6,511 bases of DNA, taken from the NCBI GenBank assembly GCA_052386975.1, contig JBQTJQ010000138.1:1-6511 (forward strand), given 5' to 3'. Under the pieces are notes generated by a model that saw nothing but the letters and a program-made list of their open reading frames with translations, searched no databases and had not been told where the DNA came from. A program made the translations under genes and the position numbers. Positions 1 to 5,599 of the stretch are shown here, piece after piece. The DNA is from JACPFV01 sp052386975. GTDB lineage: Bacteria > Pseudomonadota > Gammaproteobacteria > Nevskiales > Nevskiaceae. Numbering within the stretch: the first letter of the stretch is position 1; each line of letters starts with the position of its first letter.

Positions 1-9
1 CGCGCCGCA

Positions 10-1575
10 ATGGCCGGGAGCATGAAGCGCGCGCTGCTCTCGGTCTCCGATAAAACCGGTCTCGTCGATTTCGCCCGCGGGCTCAAAGGGCTCGGCGTCG
101 AGCTGCTGTCGACCGGCGGCACCCACAAGCTGCTGAAGGAAGCCGGCATCGCCGCCCGCGAGGTCGCCTCGGTCACCGGCTTCCCGGAAATCAGGGACGG
201 GCGCGTCAAGACCCTGCACCCGAAGATCCACGGCGGCCTGCTCGGCCGGCGCGGCACCGATGACGCGGTCATGCGCGAGCACGGCATCGCCCCGATCGAC
301 CTGCTGGTGGTGAACCTGTACCCGCTCGAGCAGGCCGTCGCCGACCCGGACTGCAGCGTGGCCGAGGCCATCGAGAACATCGACATCGGGGGCCCGGCGA
401 TGGTGCGCGCCGCCGCCAAGAACCACGCCCACGTCGCCGTCGTGGTCGACCCGGCCGATTACAGCCGTGTCCTCGAGGCGGCGCGCGCCGGCGCGGCGCC
501 CGACGCGCTGCGCCGCGAGCTTGCCACCAAGGCCTTCGCCCACACCGCGCGTTACGACGCGATGGTGGCGGGCTACCTCAGCAGCCTGTCGCCCGACGGC
601 GTGCGCGCGCCGTTCCCGGCGGTGCTGGGCCTGCAGTTCGGCAAGAAGCTCGACCTGCGCTACGGCGAGAACCCGCACCAACGCGCGGCGTTCTACGCCG
701 AGCGCGCCGCGGCGCCCGGCACCCTCGCCGCGGCCCGCCAGCTGCAGGGCAAGGAGCTGTCCTACAACAACATCGCCGACGCCGACGCGGCGGTGGAATG
801 CGTCAAGCAGTTCGCAGATCCGGCCTGCGTGATCGTCAAGCACGCCAATCCCTGCGGCGTGGCCGCCACCGACGCCGGCATCGGCGAAGCCTACGAGCGC
901 GCCTGGCGCACCGACCCGACCTCGGCCTTCGGCGGCATCATCGCCTTCAACCGCGAGCTCGACCCGGCCACGCTGAAGGCCATCCTCGACCGCCAGTTCG
1001 TCGAGGTGATCGTCGCGCCGGCAATCTCGGCCGAGGCGGCGAAGCTCGCCGCGGCCAAGCCCAACCTGCGCCTGCTCGAGTGCGGCGCCTGGCCGGCCGG
1101 CGCGCCGGCCTGGCTCGATTACAAGCGCGTGGCCGGCGGGCTGCTGGTCCAGGACGCCGACCTCGCCACCCTCGGCCCGGGGCAGCTCAGGATCGTCACC
1201 AGGCGCGTGCCCAGCGAAGCCCAGATGCTCGACCTGATGTTCGCCTGGAAGGTCGTCAAGTTCGTGAAGTCCAACGCCATCGTCTACGCCAGCGCCCTGC
1301 AGACCCTCGGCATCGGCGCCGGCCAGATGAGCCGGGTCTACAGCGCCAGGATTGCCGGCATCAAGGCCGCCGACGAGAAGCTCGAGGTCAAGGGCTCGGT
1401 GATGGCCTCCGACGCCTTCTTCCCGTTCCGCGACACGGTGGACGCCGCCGCGGCCGCGGGCATCGTCGCGATCATCCAGCCGGGCGGCTCGGTGAAAGAC
1501 CCGGAAGTGATCGCGGCCGCCGACCAGCACGGCCTGGCGATGGTGTTCACCGGCGTGCGCCACTTCCGGCACTGA
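10..1575 (+). CDS. purH: Bifunctional AICAR formyltransferase / IMP cyclohydrolase (PurH)
   Basis: PurH catalyses the last two steps of de novo IMP synthesis in the cytosol: formylation of AICAR with 10-formyl-tetrahydrofolate, then cyclisation of FAICAR to IMP. The N-terminal MGS-like cyclohydrolase domain (about residues 5-150) starts with RALLSVSDKTGL and carries LLSTGGT, the RVKTLHPKIHGGLLGR loop and NIDIGGPAM. The transformylase domain (about 200-521) carries LRYGENPHQ, SYNNIADADAA, the catalytic KHANPCG (Lys277-His278 in this numbering), TSAFGG, KSNAIVYA and the terminal GVRHFRH. The 521 aa length is normal for the family. The start is uncertain: ATG at 10 is used, but ATG at 22 (MKRALLSV) is equally plausible, and the frame is open to the window edge, so a start further upstream is possible. 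The gene converges on the DUF4097-like gene with a 29-bp gap. No purine neighbour such as purD follows it here. Confidence 0.97.
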   Translation: MAGSMKRALLSVSDKTGLVDFARGLKGLGVELLSTGGTHKLLKEAGIAAREVASVTGFPEIRDGRVKTLHPKIHGGLLGRRGTDDAVMREHGIAPIDLLVVNLYPLEQAVADPDCSVAEAIENIDIGGPAMVRAAAKNHAHVAVVVDPADYSRVLEAARAGAAPDALRRELATKAFAHTARYDAMVAGYLSSLSPDGVRAPFPAVLGLQFGKKLDLRYGENPHQRAAFYAERAAAPGTLAAARQLQGKELSYNNIADADAAVECVKQFADPACVIVKHANPCGVAATDAGIGEAYERAWRTDPTSAFGGIIAFNRELDPATLKAILDRQFVEVIVAPAISAEAAKLAAAKPNLRLLECGAWPAGAPAWLDYKRVAGGLLVQDADLATLGPGQLRIVTRRVPSEAQMLDLMFAWKVVKFVKSNAIVYASALQTLGIGAGQMSRVYSARIAGIKAADEKLEVKGSVMASDAFFPFRDTVDAAAAAGIVAIIQPGGSVKDPEVIAAADQHGLAMVFTGVRHFRH

Positions 1576-1583
1576 TCGCCATG

Positions 1584-1597
1584 CCGGCGGAAGCCGG
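1584..1597. terminator. Small GC hairpin between convergent genes, possible terminator
   Basis: CCGGC-GGAA-GCCGG forms a perfect 5-bp stem with a 4-base loop inside the 29-bp gap between the purH stop and the stop of the convergent DUF4097-like gene. The position suits a bidirectional terminator. The stem is short and neither strand has a clear T tract after it; the plus side continues GCGTCACTTACTTCTT, which is only mildly T-rich. In GC-rich DNA such a stem can arise by chance, so this is a weak call. Confidence 0.3.
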
Positions 1598-1604
1598 GCG
1601 TCAC

Positions 1605-2543
1605 TTACTTCTTGCGCACCTCGATGTCGCCGCTGAAGCTGTGCAGGCGCACGCGCCCGGGGCCCTTGCCCTCGCGCGAGTACTCCTTGCCCTCGTCTTC
1701 GTCGTCGTCGTCATCATCGTCATCGCGGTGGCGCTGCTTCCTTTGGGCCCGGCCCTTGAAGTCGGGCAGCAGCTCCGAGCGCTCGATCTCGCCGCTGTAG
1801 GTCTCCAGGTCGATCTGGACGTCCGGCAGCCGCGGCACCACCAGCGTCACGTTGCCGGACATGGTCTCGGCCTCGACTTCGGCGTCCGCGGCGAGCTCTA
1901 CGTCCATCTCGAGGTCGCCCGATACGGACTGCACCTCGATGCGGCGCGCGACGCTGCCGTGCACCTCCACGTCGCCCGACACGGTCTCGCCGCGCACCTC
2001 GCCCTTGACGCCGCGCACGATCACGTCGCCGCTGACCGACTCCACGCGGGTGACCGCCGAGGGCGCCTCGACCGTGACGTCGCCGCTGACCGAGCGCGCC
2101 TCGACGCTCTTCGACTCGACCTTGATCTGCACGTCGCCGCTGACGCTGTTGGCGTCGACCTCGCCCTTCAGGCCGTTCACCGTGATGTCGGCGCTGACGC
2201 CGTCGGCGTCCAGGGAGATGCCGGCCGGGACCTTCAGGCGCAGGTAGGTGTCGTCGACGTTGCGGCTGCGCCTGGGCAGCTTGACCTCGATCTTCAGCCG
2301 CGAGTCGTTGCCGGTGATGCGCAGTTCCTCCACGTCCTCTGACAGGGTGCCGGTGAGGTGCAGCTCGTTCTTGTCCCAGGCCTCGACCTCGATCAGGCCG
2401 GCGACGTTGCTGACCTCGACGCTGGCGTTGGGCTTGAGCGGGCGGCGCTCGTTCACCGGCCGCCCGTCGTCGTCGGTGGCCGACGCGGCCGTGGCGCCCA
2501 GCGCGAGGCCGAGCGCCAGGATCAGGGAAAGGGGCTTGTTCAT
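1605..2543 (-). CDS. Exported DUF4097-like beta-repeat protein with acidic insert
   Basis: Predicted exported protein of 312 aa. Residues 1-22 form a Sec signal peptide (MNKP, hydrophobic LSLILALGLALGATAA, cleavage after ASA). The mature part is built of short beta-strand repeats around an SGD/SGN/SGE turn: VSADI at 116, VSGDV at 134, 152, 170 and 188, then variants at 207, 228, 249 and 303. The first five steps are almost exactly 18 residues apart, which suggests a beta-solenoid as in the DUF4097 (putative adhesin) family. Between the last two repeats lies a charged insert, Arg/Lys-rich at 265-273 and then eleven Asp/Glu residues at 274-284. The start at 2543 is chosen because GGAG stands 6 nt before it and the signal peptide begins there; in-frame ATGs at 2549 and 2555 also exist, and the one at 2555 overlaps the upstream stop. 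As the last gene of the sigma/membrane protein unit, it may be a regulated envelope component. Its molecular function is not known from sequence. Confidence 0.87.
   Translation of the reverse strand: MNKPLSLILALGLALGATAASATDDDGRPVNERRPLKPNASVEVSNVAGLIEVEAWDKNELHLTGTLSEDVEELRITGNDSRLKIEVKLPRRSRNVDDTYLRLKVPAGISLDADGVSADITVNGLKGEVDANSVSGDVQIKVESKSVEARSVSGDVTVEAPSAVTRVESVSGDVIVRGVKGEVRGETVSGDVEVHGSVARRIEVQSVSGDLEMDVELAADAEVEAETMSGNVTLVVPRLPDVQIDLETYSGEIERSELLPDFKGRAQRKQRHRDDDDDDDDEDEGKEYSREGKGPGRVRLHSFSGDIEVRKK
1692..1724 (-). repeat. GAY-type trinucleotide tract encoding an Asp/Glu run
   Basis: Eleven consecutive acidic codons (eight Asp, then Glu-Asp-Glu) form a near-perfect trinucleotide tract of GAT/GAC with GAA and GAG at the end. 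Length changes by slippage would remain in frame, so the acidic run could vary between strains without breaking the gene. The mixture of GAT and GAC means it is not a perfect microsatellite. Confidence 0.7.
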
Positions 2544-2554
2544 CGTCATCTCCA

Positions 2555-2956
2555 TCAAAGCAGTGCGGTGAGCGCGCGCTGGCGGTTTTCGGTGCTGGCC
2601 AGCAGCGAGCGCAGGGTGGTGGAATGCGGGTTCTGTTTGAGGGCCTGGCGCAGCTGGCGCTCGGACTGGCGCACGATCGACAGGTTGGCCTCGACGATCG
2701 CGCGGCTGTGGTCCTCGAGCGGCAGCGCGGCGACCTGCAGGCCGCCGGCCGGGCCGGCCTGCTGCTGCAGCGAGACCGTGAACACGCCGGCCATGCCGGC
2801 CACCAGGCTCGCCGCCAGCGCGAACTGCACCAGCCCGTAGCGCGAGCGGCGGCGCGTGGCCAGCCGCGCGGCGATGCCGGGCCACAGGTCGCGCGACGGC
2901 GCGCGCGACCGGGTGAGCCGGTCCAGTCCTTCGATGCGATCAGTCTCTTCGTTCAT
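2555..2956 (-). CDS. Small single-pass membrane protein, probable anti-sigma factor
   Basis: Protein of 133 aa with a short charged N-terminal segment (1-40) containing DLWPGIAARL at 23-32, one membrane segment at about 41-62 (GLVQFALAASLVAGMAGVF) and a C-terminal part (63-133) that is probably periplasmic. The C-terminal part includes a helical, Gln/Arg-rich stretch (about 85-131) with coiled-coil character. The Arg-rich RLATRRRSR just before the membrane segment favours a cytoplasmic N-terminus. The start at 2956 overlaps the sigma gene stop as ATGA and has a strong AAGGAG 8 nt upstream, inside the last sigma codons, so translational coupling is likely. The stop overlaps the first possible ATG of the DUF4097-like gene (TGATG). 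An anti-sigma role is inferred from location, size and topology. No zinc-binding HxxxCxxC anti-sigma motif is present, so the sigma-binding mode would differ from the zinc-type (ZAS) class. A different membrane regulator is possible. Confidence 0.82.
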   Translation of the reverse strand: MNEETDRIEGLDRLTRSRAPSRDLWPGIAARLATRRRSRYGLVQFALAASLVAGMAGVFTVSLQQQAGPAGGLQVAALPLEDHSRAIVEANLSIVRQSERQLRQALKQNPHSTTLRSLLASTENRQRALTALL

Positions 2957-3531
2957 TGCAAGTGCTCCTTCATCAACTTCCGGGCGCGGTGCAGCTGCGC
3001 CTTGCTCGTGCCCACCGCGATGCCGGTGAGCGCGGAGATCTCCTCGTGCAAATAGCCTTCCACGTCGTGCAGCCACAGCACCGTGCGGGCGCCCTTCGGC
3101 AGCTTCGCCAGCGCGCGCTCGAGGTCGCGCGACAGCGTGACGTCCTCGGCCGGCGTCGACAGCTCCGGGGCCGGGGCCTGGGCCTCCGCATCCTCGAACG
3201 TCGTCCAGCGCTGCAACAGCCGGTGCTCGCCAAGCACGACGTTGACGGTGATGCGGTGCAGCCAGGTGCCGAACTGCGACTCGCCGCGAAAGCCCTCGAG
3301 CTTCTCCCAGGCGCGCACGAATGCGTCCTGGGTCGCCTGCTCGGCCTTGGCGCGATCGCCCTGGCACAGCCGCACGCACAAGCCGAAGACCCGGTCGCTA
3401 TGGCGTCGGTAGAGCTGCTCGAAGGCGCGCGAGTCGCCTTCGCGGGCCCGGGAAACGAGTGCGGGCTCATCGCCCGTCCCCACCCCCTGCCCCCAGCTGC
3501 CCGAGTCCGCCGTCGCGACCATGGTCGTCAT
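2953..3531 (-). CDS. ECF-type RNA polymerase sigma factor (sigma-70 family)
   Basis: Extracytoplasmic-function sigma factor of 192 aa that would direct RNA polymerase to a small set of promoters. Region 2 (about 34-98) reads FEQLYRRHSDRVFGLCVRL, then AEQATQDAFVRAWEKLEGFRG and the QFGTWLHRITVN helix that recognises the -10 element. A variable linker (about 104-132) follows. Region 4 (about 135-190) reads ERALAKLPKGARTVLWLHDVEGYLHEEISALTGIAVGTSKAQLHRARKLM split over its helix-turn-helix, which binds the -35 element. Length is usual for ECF sigmas. Two starts are possible: ATG at 3531, which has AGGGA only 2 nt away, and ATG at 3522 (MVATADSG), which has the same AGGGA 11 nt away. The first 20 residues are poorly conserved in type, so the shorter form may be the true one. 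The gene is first in the unit and its stop overlaps the start of the putative anti-sigma gene by 4 nt. Confidence 0.95.
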   Translation of the reverse strand: MTTMVATADSGSWGQGVGTGDEPALVSRAREGDSRAFEQLYRRHSDRVFGLCVRLCQGDRAKAEQATQDAFVRAWEKLEGFRGESQFGTWLHRITVNVVLGEHRLLQRWTTFEDAEAQAPAPELSTPAEDVTLSRDLERALAKLPKGARTVLWLHDVEGYLHEEISALTGIAVGTSKAQLHRARKLMKEHLQ

Positions 3532-3537
3532 TGTCCC

Positions 3538-3564
3538 TGAGATGCAGGACGGCCCGGGAAGGTT
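3538..3564 (-). promoter_or_regulatory. Candidate ECF-type autoregulatory promoter of the sigma gene
   Basis: Read on the minus strand, AACCTT (3564-3559) is separated by exactly 16 bases from TCTCA (3542-3538). This resembles the RpoE-type pattern GAACTT-N16/17-TCTGA. Transcription would begin about at the ATG at 3531, giving a nearly leaderless message or one that starts translation at 3522. The AACCTT lies within an odd-centred palindrome AGGTT-T-AACCT (3560-3570). The resemblance is partial and no expression data are available; it is a hypothesis. Confidence 0.35.
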
Positions 3565-3599
3565 TAACCTGCGCGCCCTTTGTTTTCCGGGTCTTAGCC

Positions 3600-4367
3600 A
3601 TGGATTTGCGGCACCAGTTGGGGGTCGCCTCCTCGCTGCTGGCCAGCCAGCTGCGCGGCTGGCGCGGCACCGCCGCCTACCGGCCCGCGTCGCGCCAGCC
3701 TTCGAGGCTGCTCGAGCTGTACGAGTACGAGGACTGCCCCTACTGCCGCCTGGTGCGCGAGGCGCTGACCGAGCTGGACATCGACGCCCTGATCTATCCG
3801 TGCCCGAAGGGCGGCACGCGCTTCCGGCCCAAGGTCCGGGAGATGGGCGGCAAGCTGCTGTTCCCGTACCTCGCCGATCCGAACACCGGCCGCCGGATGT
3901 ACGAGTCGGCCGACATCGTCGCCTACCTCCTCGAAACCTACGCCGACTACAAGCCCGAGCCGGGCTTCCTCGACCGGCGCATCAAGGTCGCCACCTCGAC
4001 GCTGGCCAGCCTGGTGCGGGCGCGCCACGGCTGGCGCGCGCGGCCGTCGAAGGCGCCGGCCCGGCCGCTCGAGCTGTTCAGCTTCGAGGCCAGCCCGTAC
4101 TCGCGCCTGGTGCGCGAAGCGCTGAGCGAGATGGAGCTCCCCTACGTGCTGCGCAACACCGGCAAGGGCCACTGGCAGGACCTGGGCCCGCCGGTCGTGC
4201 GTGACAAGCTGCACCAGTCGGAGAAGGGCACGACGCGCAACCGCAAGGTGCTGGCCGAACGCACCGGCCGCGTGCAGCTGCCGTACCTGATCGATCCGAA
4301 CGCGGGCAAGGAGATGTACGAGTCGGCGGCGATCCTCGCCTACCTCGAGGAAACCTATGGCGCCTGA
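3600..4367 (+). CDS. Tandem glutathione S-transferase N-terminal (thioredoxin-fold) protein
   Basis: Protein of 255 aa made of two GST-N/glutaredoxin-like domains. Domain 1 (about 37-115) has a redox motif CPYC at 46-49, the cis-Pro stretch FPYLADPN at 88-95 and YESADIVAYL at 101-110. Domain 2 (about 156-253) repeats the pattern with SPYS at 165-168, LPYLIDPN at 227-234 and YESAAILAYL at 240-249. The repeats are offset by 119 residues, and the helix after the active site (RLVREAL) is identical in both. Domain 1 keeps a dithiol motif while domain 2 has Ser in both cysteine positions, so only domain 1 can do disulfide chemistry. No GST C-terminal helical domain is present. Similar double-GST-N proteins occur in bacteria and plants; a glutathione-linked redox or isomerase role is plausible, but the substrate is unknown. 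The start at 3600 is the first Met after the divergent gap; no strong ribosome site is seen. The 3' end overlaps the GNAT gene by 11 nt. Confidence 0.9.
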   Translation: MDLRHQLGVASSLLASQLRGWRGTAAYRPASRQPSRLLELYEYEDCPYCRLVREALTELDIDALIYPCPKGGTRFRPKVREMGGKLLFPYLADPNTGRRMYESADIVAYLLETYADYKPEPGFLDRRIKVATSTLASLVRARHGWRARPSKAPARPLELFSFEASPYSRLVREALSEMELPYVLRNTGKGHWQDLGPPVVRDKLHQSEKGTTRNRKVLAERTGRVQLPYLIDPNAGKEMYESAAILAYLEETYGA

Positions 4368-4953
4368 GCAGCACCTGCGTACCGGCGAAATGGCGGTGCC
4401 CGAACAGCGGCGGCCGGTCACGCGCTGGTACCTCGAGATGACCTCGCCGGCGCAGCTCAGGCGCTCGGCCGTGCCGGAGCCCGCGCCGGCGATCGTCCGC
4501 GCCGAAGTGCCCTCGCCCGCCCTGAACCGCTTCCTGTACACGAGCGTCGGCGGCAACTGGCACTGGACCGACCGCCTGCCGTGGACCTGGGATCAGTGGC
4601 TGAAGTGGCTGGACCGGCCCGAGCTGCAGACCTGGATCATGCACGTCGCCGGCACGCCGGCCGGCTACTTCGAGCTCGAGAAGCAGCCGGACGACCAGGT
4701 CGAGATCGCCTATTTCGGCATCGCGCCCGGGTTCATCGGCCGCCGGCTCGGCGGGCACCTGCTGAGCGTCGCGCTCGAAAAGGCCTGGGCCATGGGCGCG
4801 AAGCGCGTCTGGGTCCACACCTGCACCCTCGACCACGCCGCCGCGCTCTCGAACTACCAGTCGCGCGGCATGACGGTGTTCAAGGAAGAGGCCGAGGAGA
4901 AGGACGTGGTCGCGACGCCGGGCCCGTGGCCGGGGGCCGCCGCGCCACGATGA
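4357..4953 (+). CDS. GNAT family N-acetyltransferase
   Basis: Protein of 198 aa with a GCN5-related acetyltransferase fold, which transfers acetyl from acetyl-CoA to an amine. Visible elements are VTRWYLEMTSPAQLR at 21-35 (typical lead of this subfamily), the NRFLYTSVGGNWHWTDR stretch at 57-73, strand beta4 with YFELEKQPDDQVEIAYFGI at 104-122, the acetyl-CoA pyrophosphate-binding turn GRRLGGHLL at 128-136 and the motif-B part VWVHTCTLDHAAALSNYQSR at 151-170. The C-terminal 20 residues are Pro/Ala/Gly-rich and probably disordered. The start at 4357 is supported by GAGG 6 nt upstream; the gene overlaps the end of the GST-N gene by 11 nt, indicating an operon and probable translational coupling. 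An internal ATG at 4390 is a weaker alternative. The natural substrate cannot be told; small molecules or amino acids are more likely than ribosomal proteins, given the exporter next door. Confidence 0.9.
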   Translation: MAPEQHLRTGEMAVPEQRRPVTRWYLEMTSPAQLRRSAVPEPAPAIVRAEVPSPALNRFLYTSVGGNWHWTDRLPWTWDQWLKWLDRPELQTWIMHVAGTPAGYFELEKQPDDQVEIAYFGIAPGFIGRRLGGHLLSVALEKAWAMGAKRVWVHTCTLDHAAALSNYQSRGMTVFKEEAEEKDVVATPGPWPGAAAPR

Positions 4954-4963
4954 TCCAGGCCCC

Positions 4964-5599
4964 GTGATTCAAAACGAGTGGGCGGTGTTCGTGACGGTCG
5001 CGCTGGCGCACGCGCTGGCGGTGGCCAGTCCCGGGCCCGATTTCGCCATGGTCGTGCGCCAGTCGCTGGCCTTCGGCCGCGGCGCGGGGCTGTGGACCGC
5101 GGCCGGCATCGGCGCCGGCATCTTCTTCCACGTGGCCTACGGCCTGTTCGGGCTCAACTGGCTGACGCAGCGCTATCCGCAGTCGCTGCTGGTGCTCGGC
5201 GTGGCCGGCGCGCTGTTCCTGCTGTGGATGGGCGCGCAGGCGGTGCGCGCCAAGCCCTTGCCGGACGCCGAAGAACAGCTGCCGGCGGCCCAACCCGGCG
5301 ATGCCGCGAAGTTCTTCGGCATCGGCGTGCTGACCAACGTGCTGAATCCCAAGGCCGTGCTGTTCTTCGTCGCGCTGTTCACCGCCGTGGTCACCGGACC
5401 GGTGTCGACGCTGCTGAAGGTCGTGCTCGGGGCGTGGATCCCGCTGGCGACCTTCGGCTGGTTCGCCTTCGTCGCCACGATGCTCGGCAACCCGGCCACG
5501 CGCCGCAAGCTGCGCCACGTCGCCCACTGGATCGACCGCGCCATGGGCGCGGTGCTGCTGCTGCTCGGCGCGGGGATGCTGGTCGGCCTATTGCGCTGA
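4964..5599 (+). CDS. LysE/RhtB family amino-acid (metabolite) exporter
   Basis: Inner-membrane protein of 211 aa of the LysE/RhtB family, proton-driven exporters of amino acids and related compounds. The family signature ASPGPDFAMVVRQSLAFG (21-38) follows the first hydrophobic helix (about 5-24), and the second conserved motif GVLTNVLNPKAVLFFVALF lies at 121-139. Further hydrophobic segments are at about 42-66, 73-95, 148-173 and 192-210, giving the usual six. Length is normal (about 200-210). The start is GTG at 4964, 10 nt after the GNAT stop; no Met occurs early enough to keep helix 1 and the SPGPD motif, which supports the GTG. The ribosome site is weak. It is last in the GST-N/GNAT/LysE cluster and its 3' end overlaps the convergent DUF5329 gene by 12 nt. 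RhtB-like threonine or homoserine export is one option, but the substrate is not determined. Confidence 0.94.
   Translation: MIQNEWAVFVTVALAHALAVASPGPDFAMVVRQSLAFGRGAGLWTAAGIGAGIFFHVAYGLFGLNWLTQRYPQSLLVLGVAGALFLLWMGAQAVRAKPLPDAEEQLPAAQPGDAAKFFGIGVLTNVLNPKAVLFFVALFTAVVTGPVSTLLKVVLGAWIPLATFGWFAFVATMLGNPATRRKLRHVAHWIDRAMGAVLLLLGAGMLVGLLR

Noticed and set aside
1692..1724. Trinucleotide tract as an on/off phase-variation switch
   Set aside because: Gain or loss of whole triplets keeps the reading frame, and the tract mixes GAT, GAC, GAA and GAG, so it would not switch the gene off.
798..2342. A 514-codon open frame on the plus strand spanning the end of purH and much of the DUF4097-like gene
   Set aside because: It runs out of frame through purH and antisense to a gene with a clear signal peptide and repeats. 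Its product is low-complexity Arg/Ala/His-rich, typical of shadow frames in GC-rich DNA.
2956..3540. Open frame antisense to the sigma factor gene (194 codons)
   Set aside because: The minus-strand product has clear sigma region 2 and region 4 motifs; the plus-strand product has no recognisable domain.
3594..4556. Minus-strand open frame of 320 codons opposite the GST-N and GNAT genes
   Set aside because: It is a mirror of two recognisable plus-strand genes; the Arg/Ala/Val/Gly-rich composition reflects GC skew by codon position.
4880..5527. Minus-strand open frame opposite the exporter (215 codons)
   Set aside because: The product is rich in His, Gln, Arg and Glu without any family pattern, while the plus strand encodes a clear LysE/RhtB protein with its two signature motifs.
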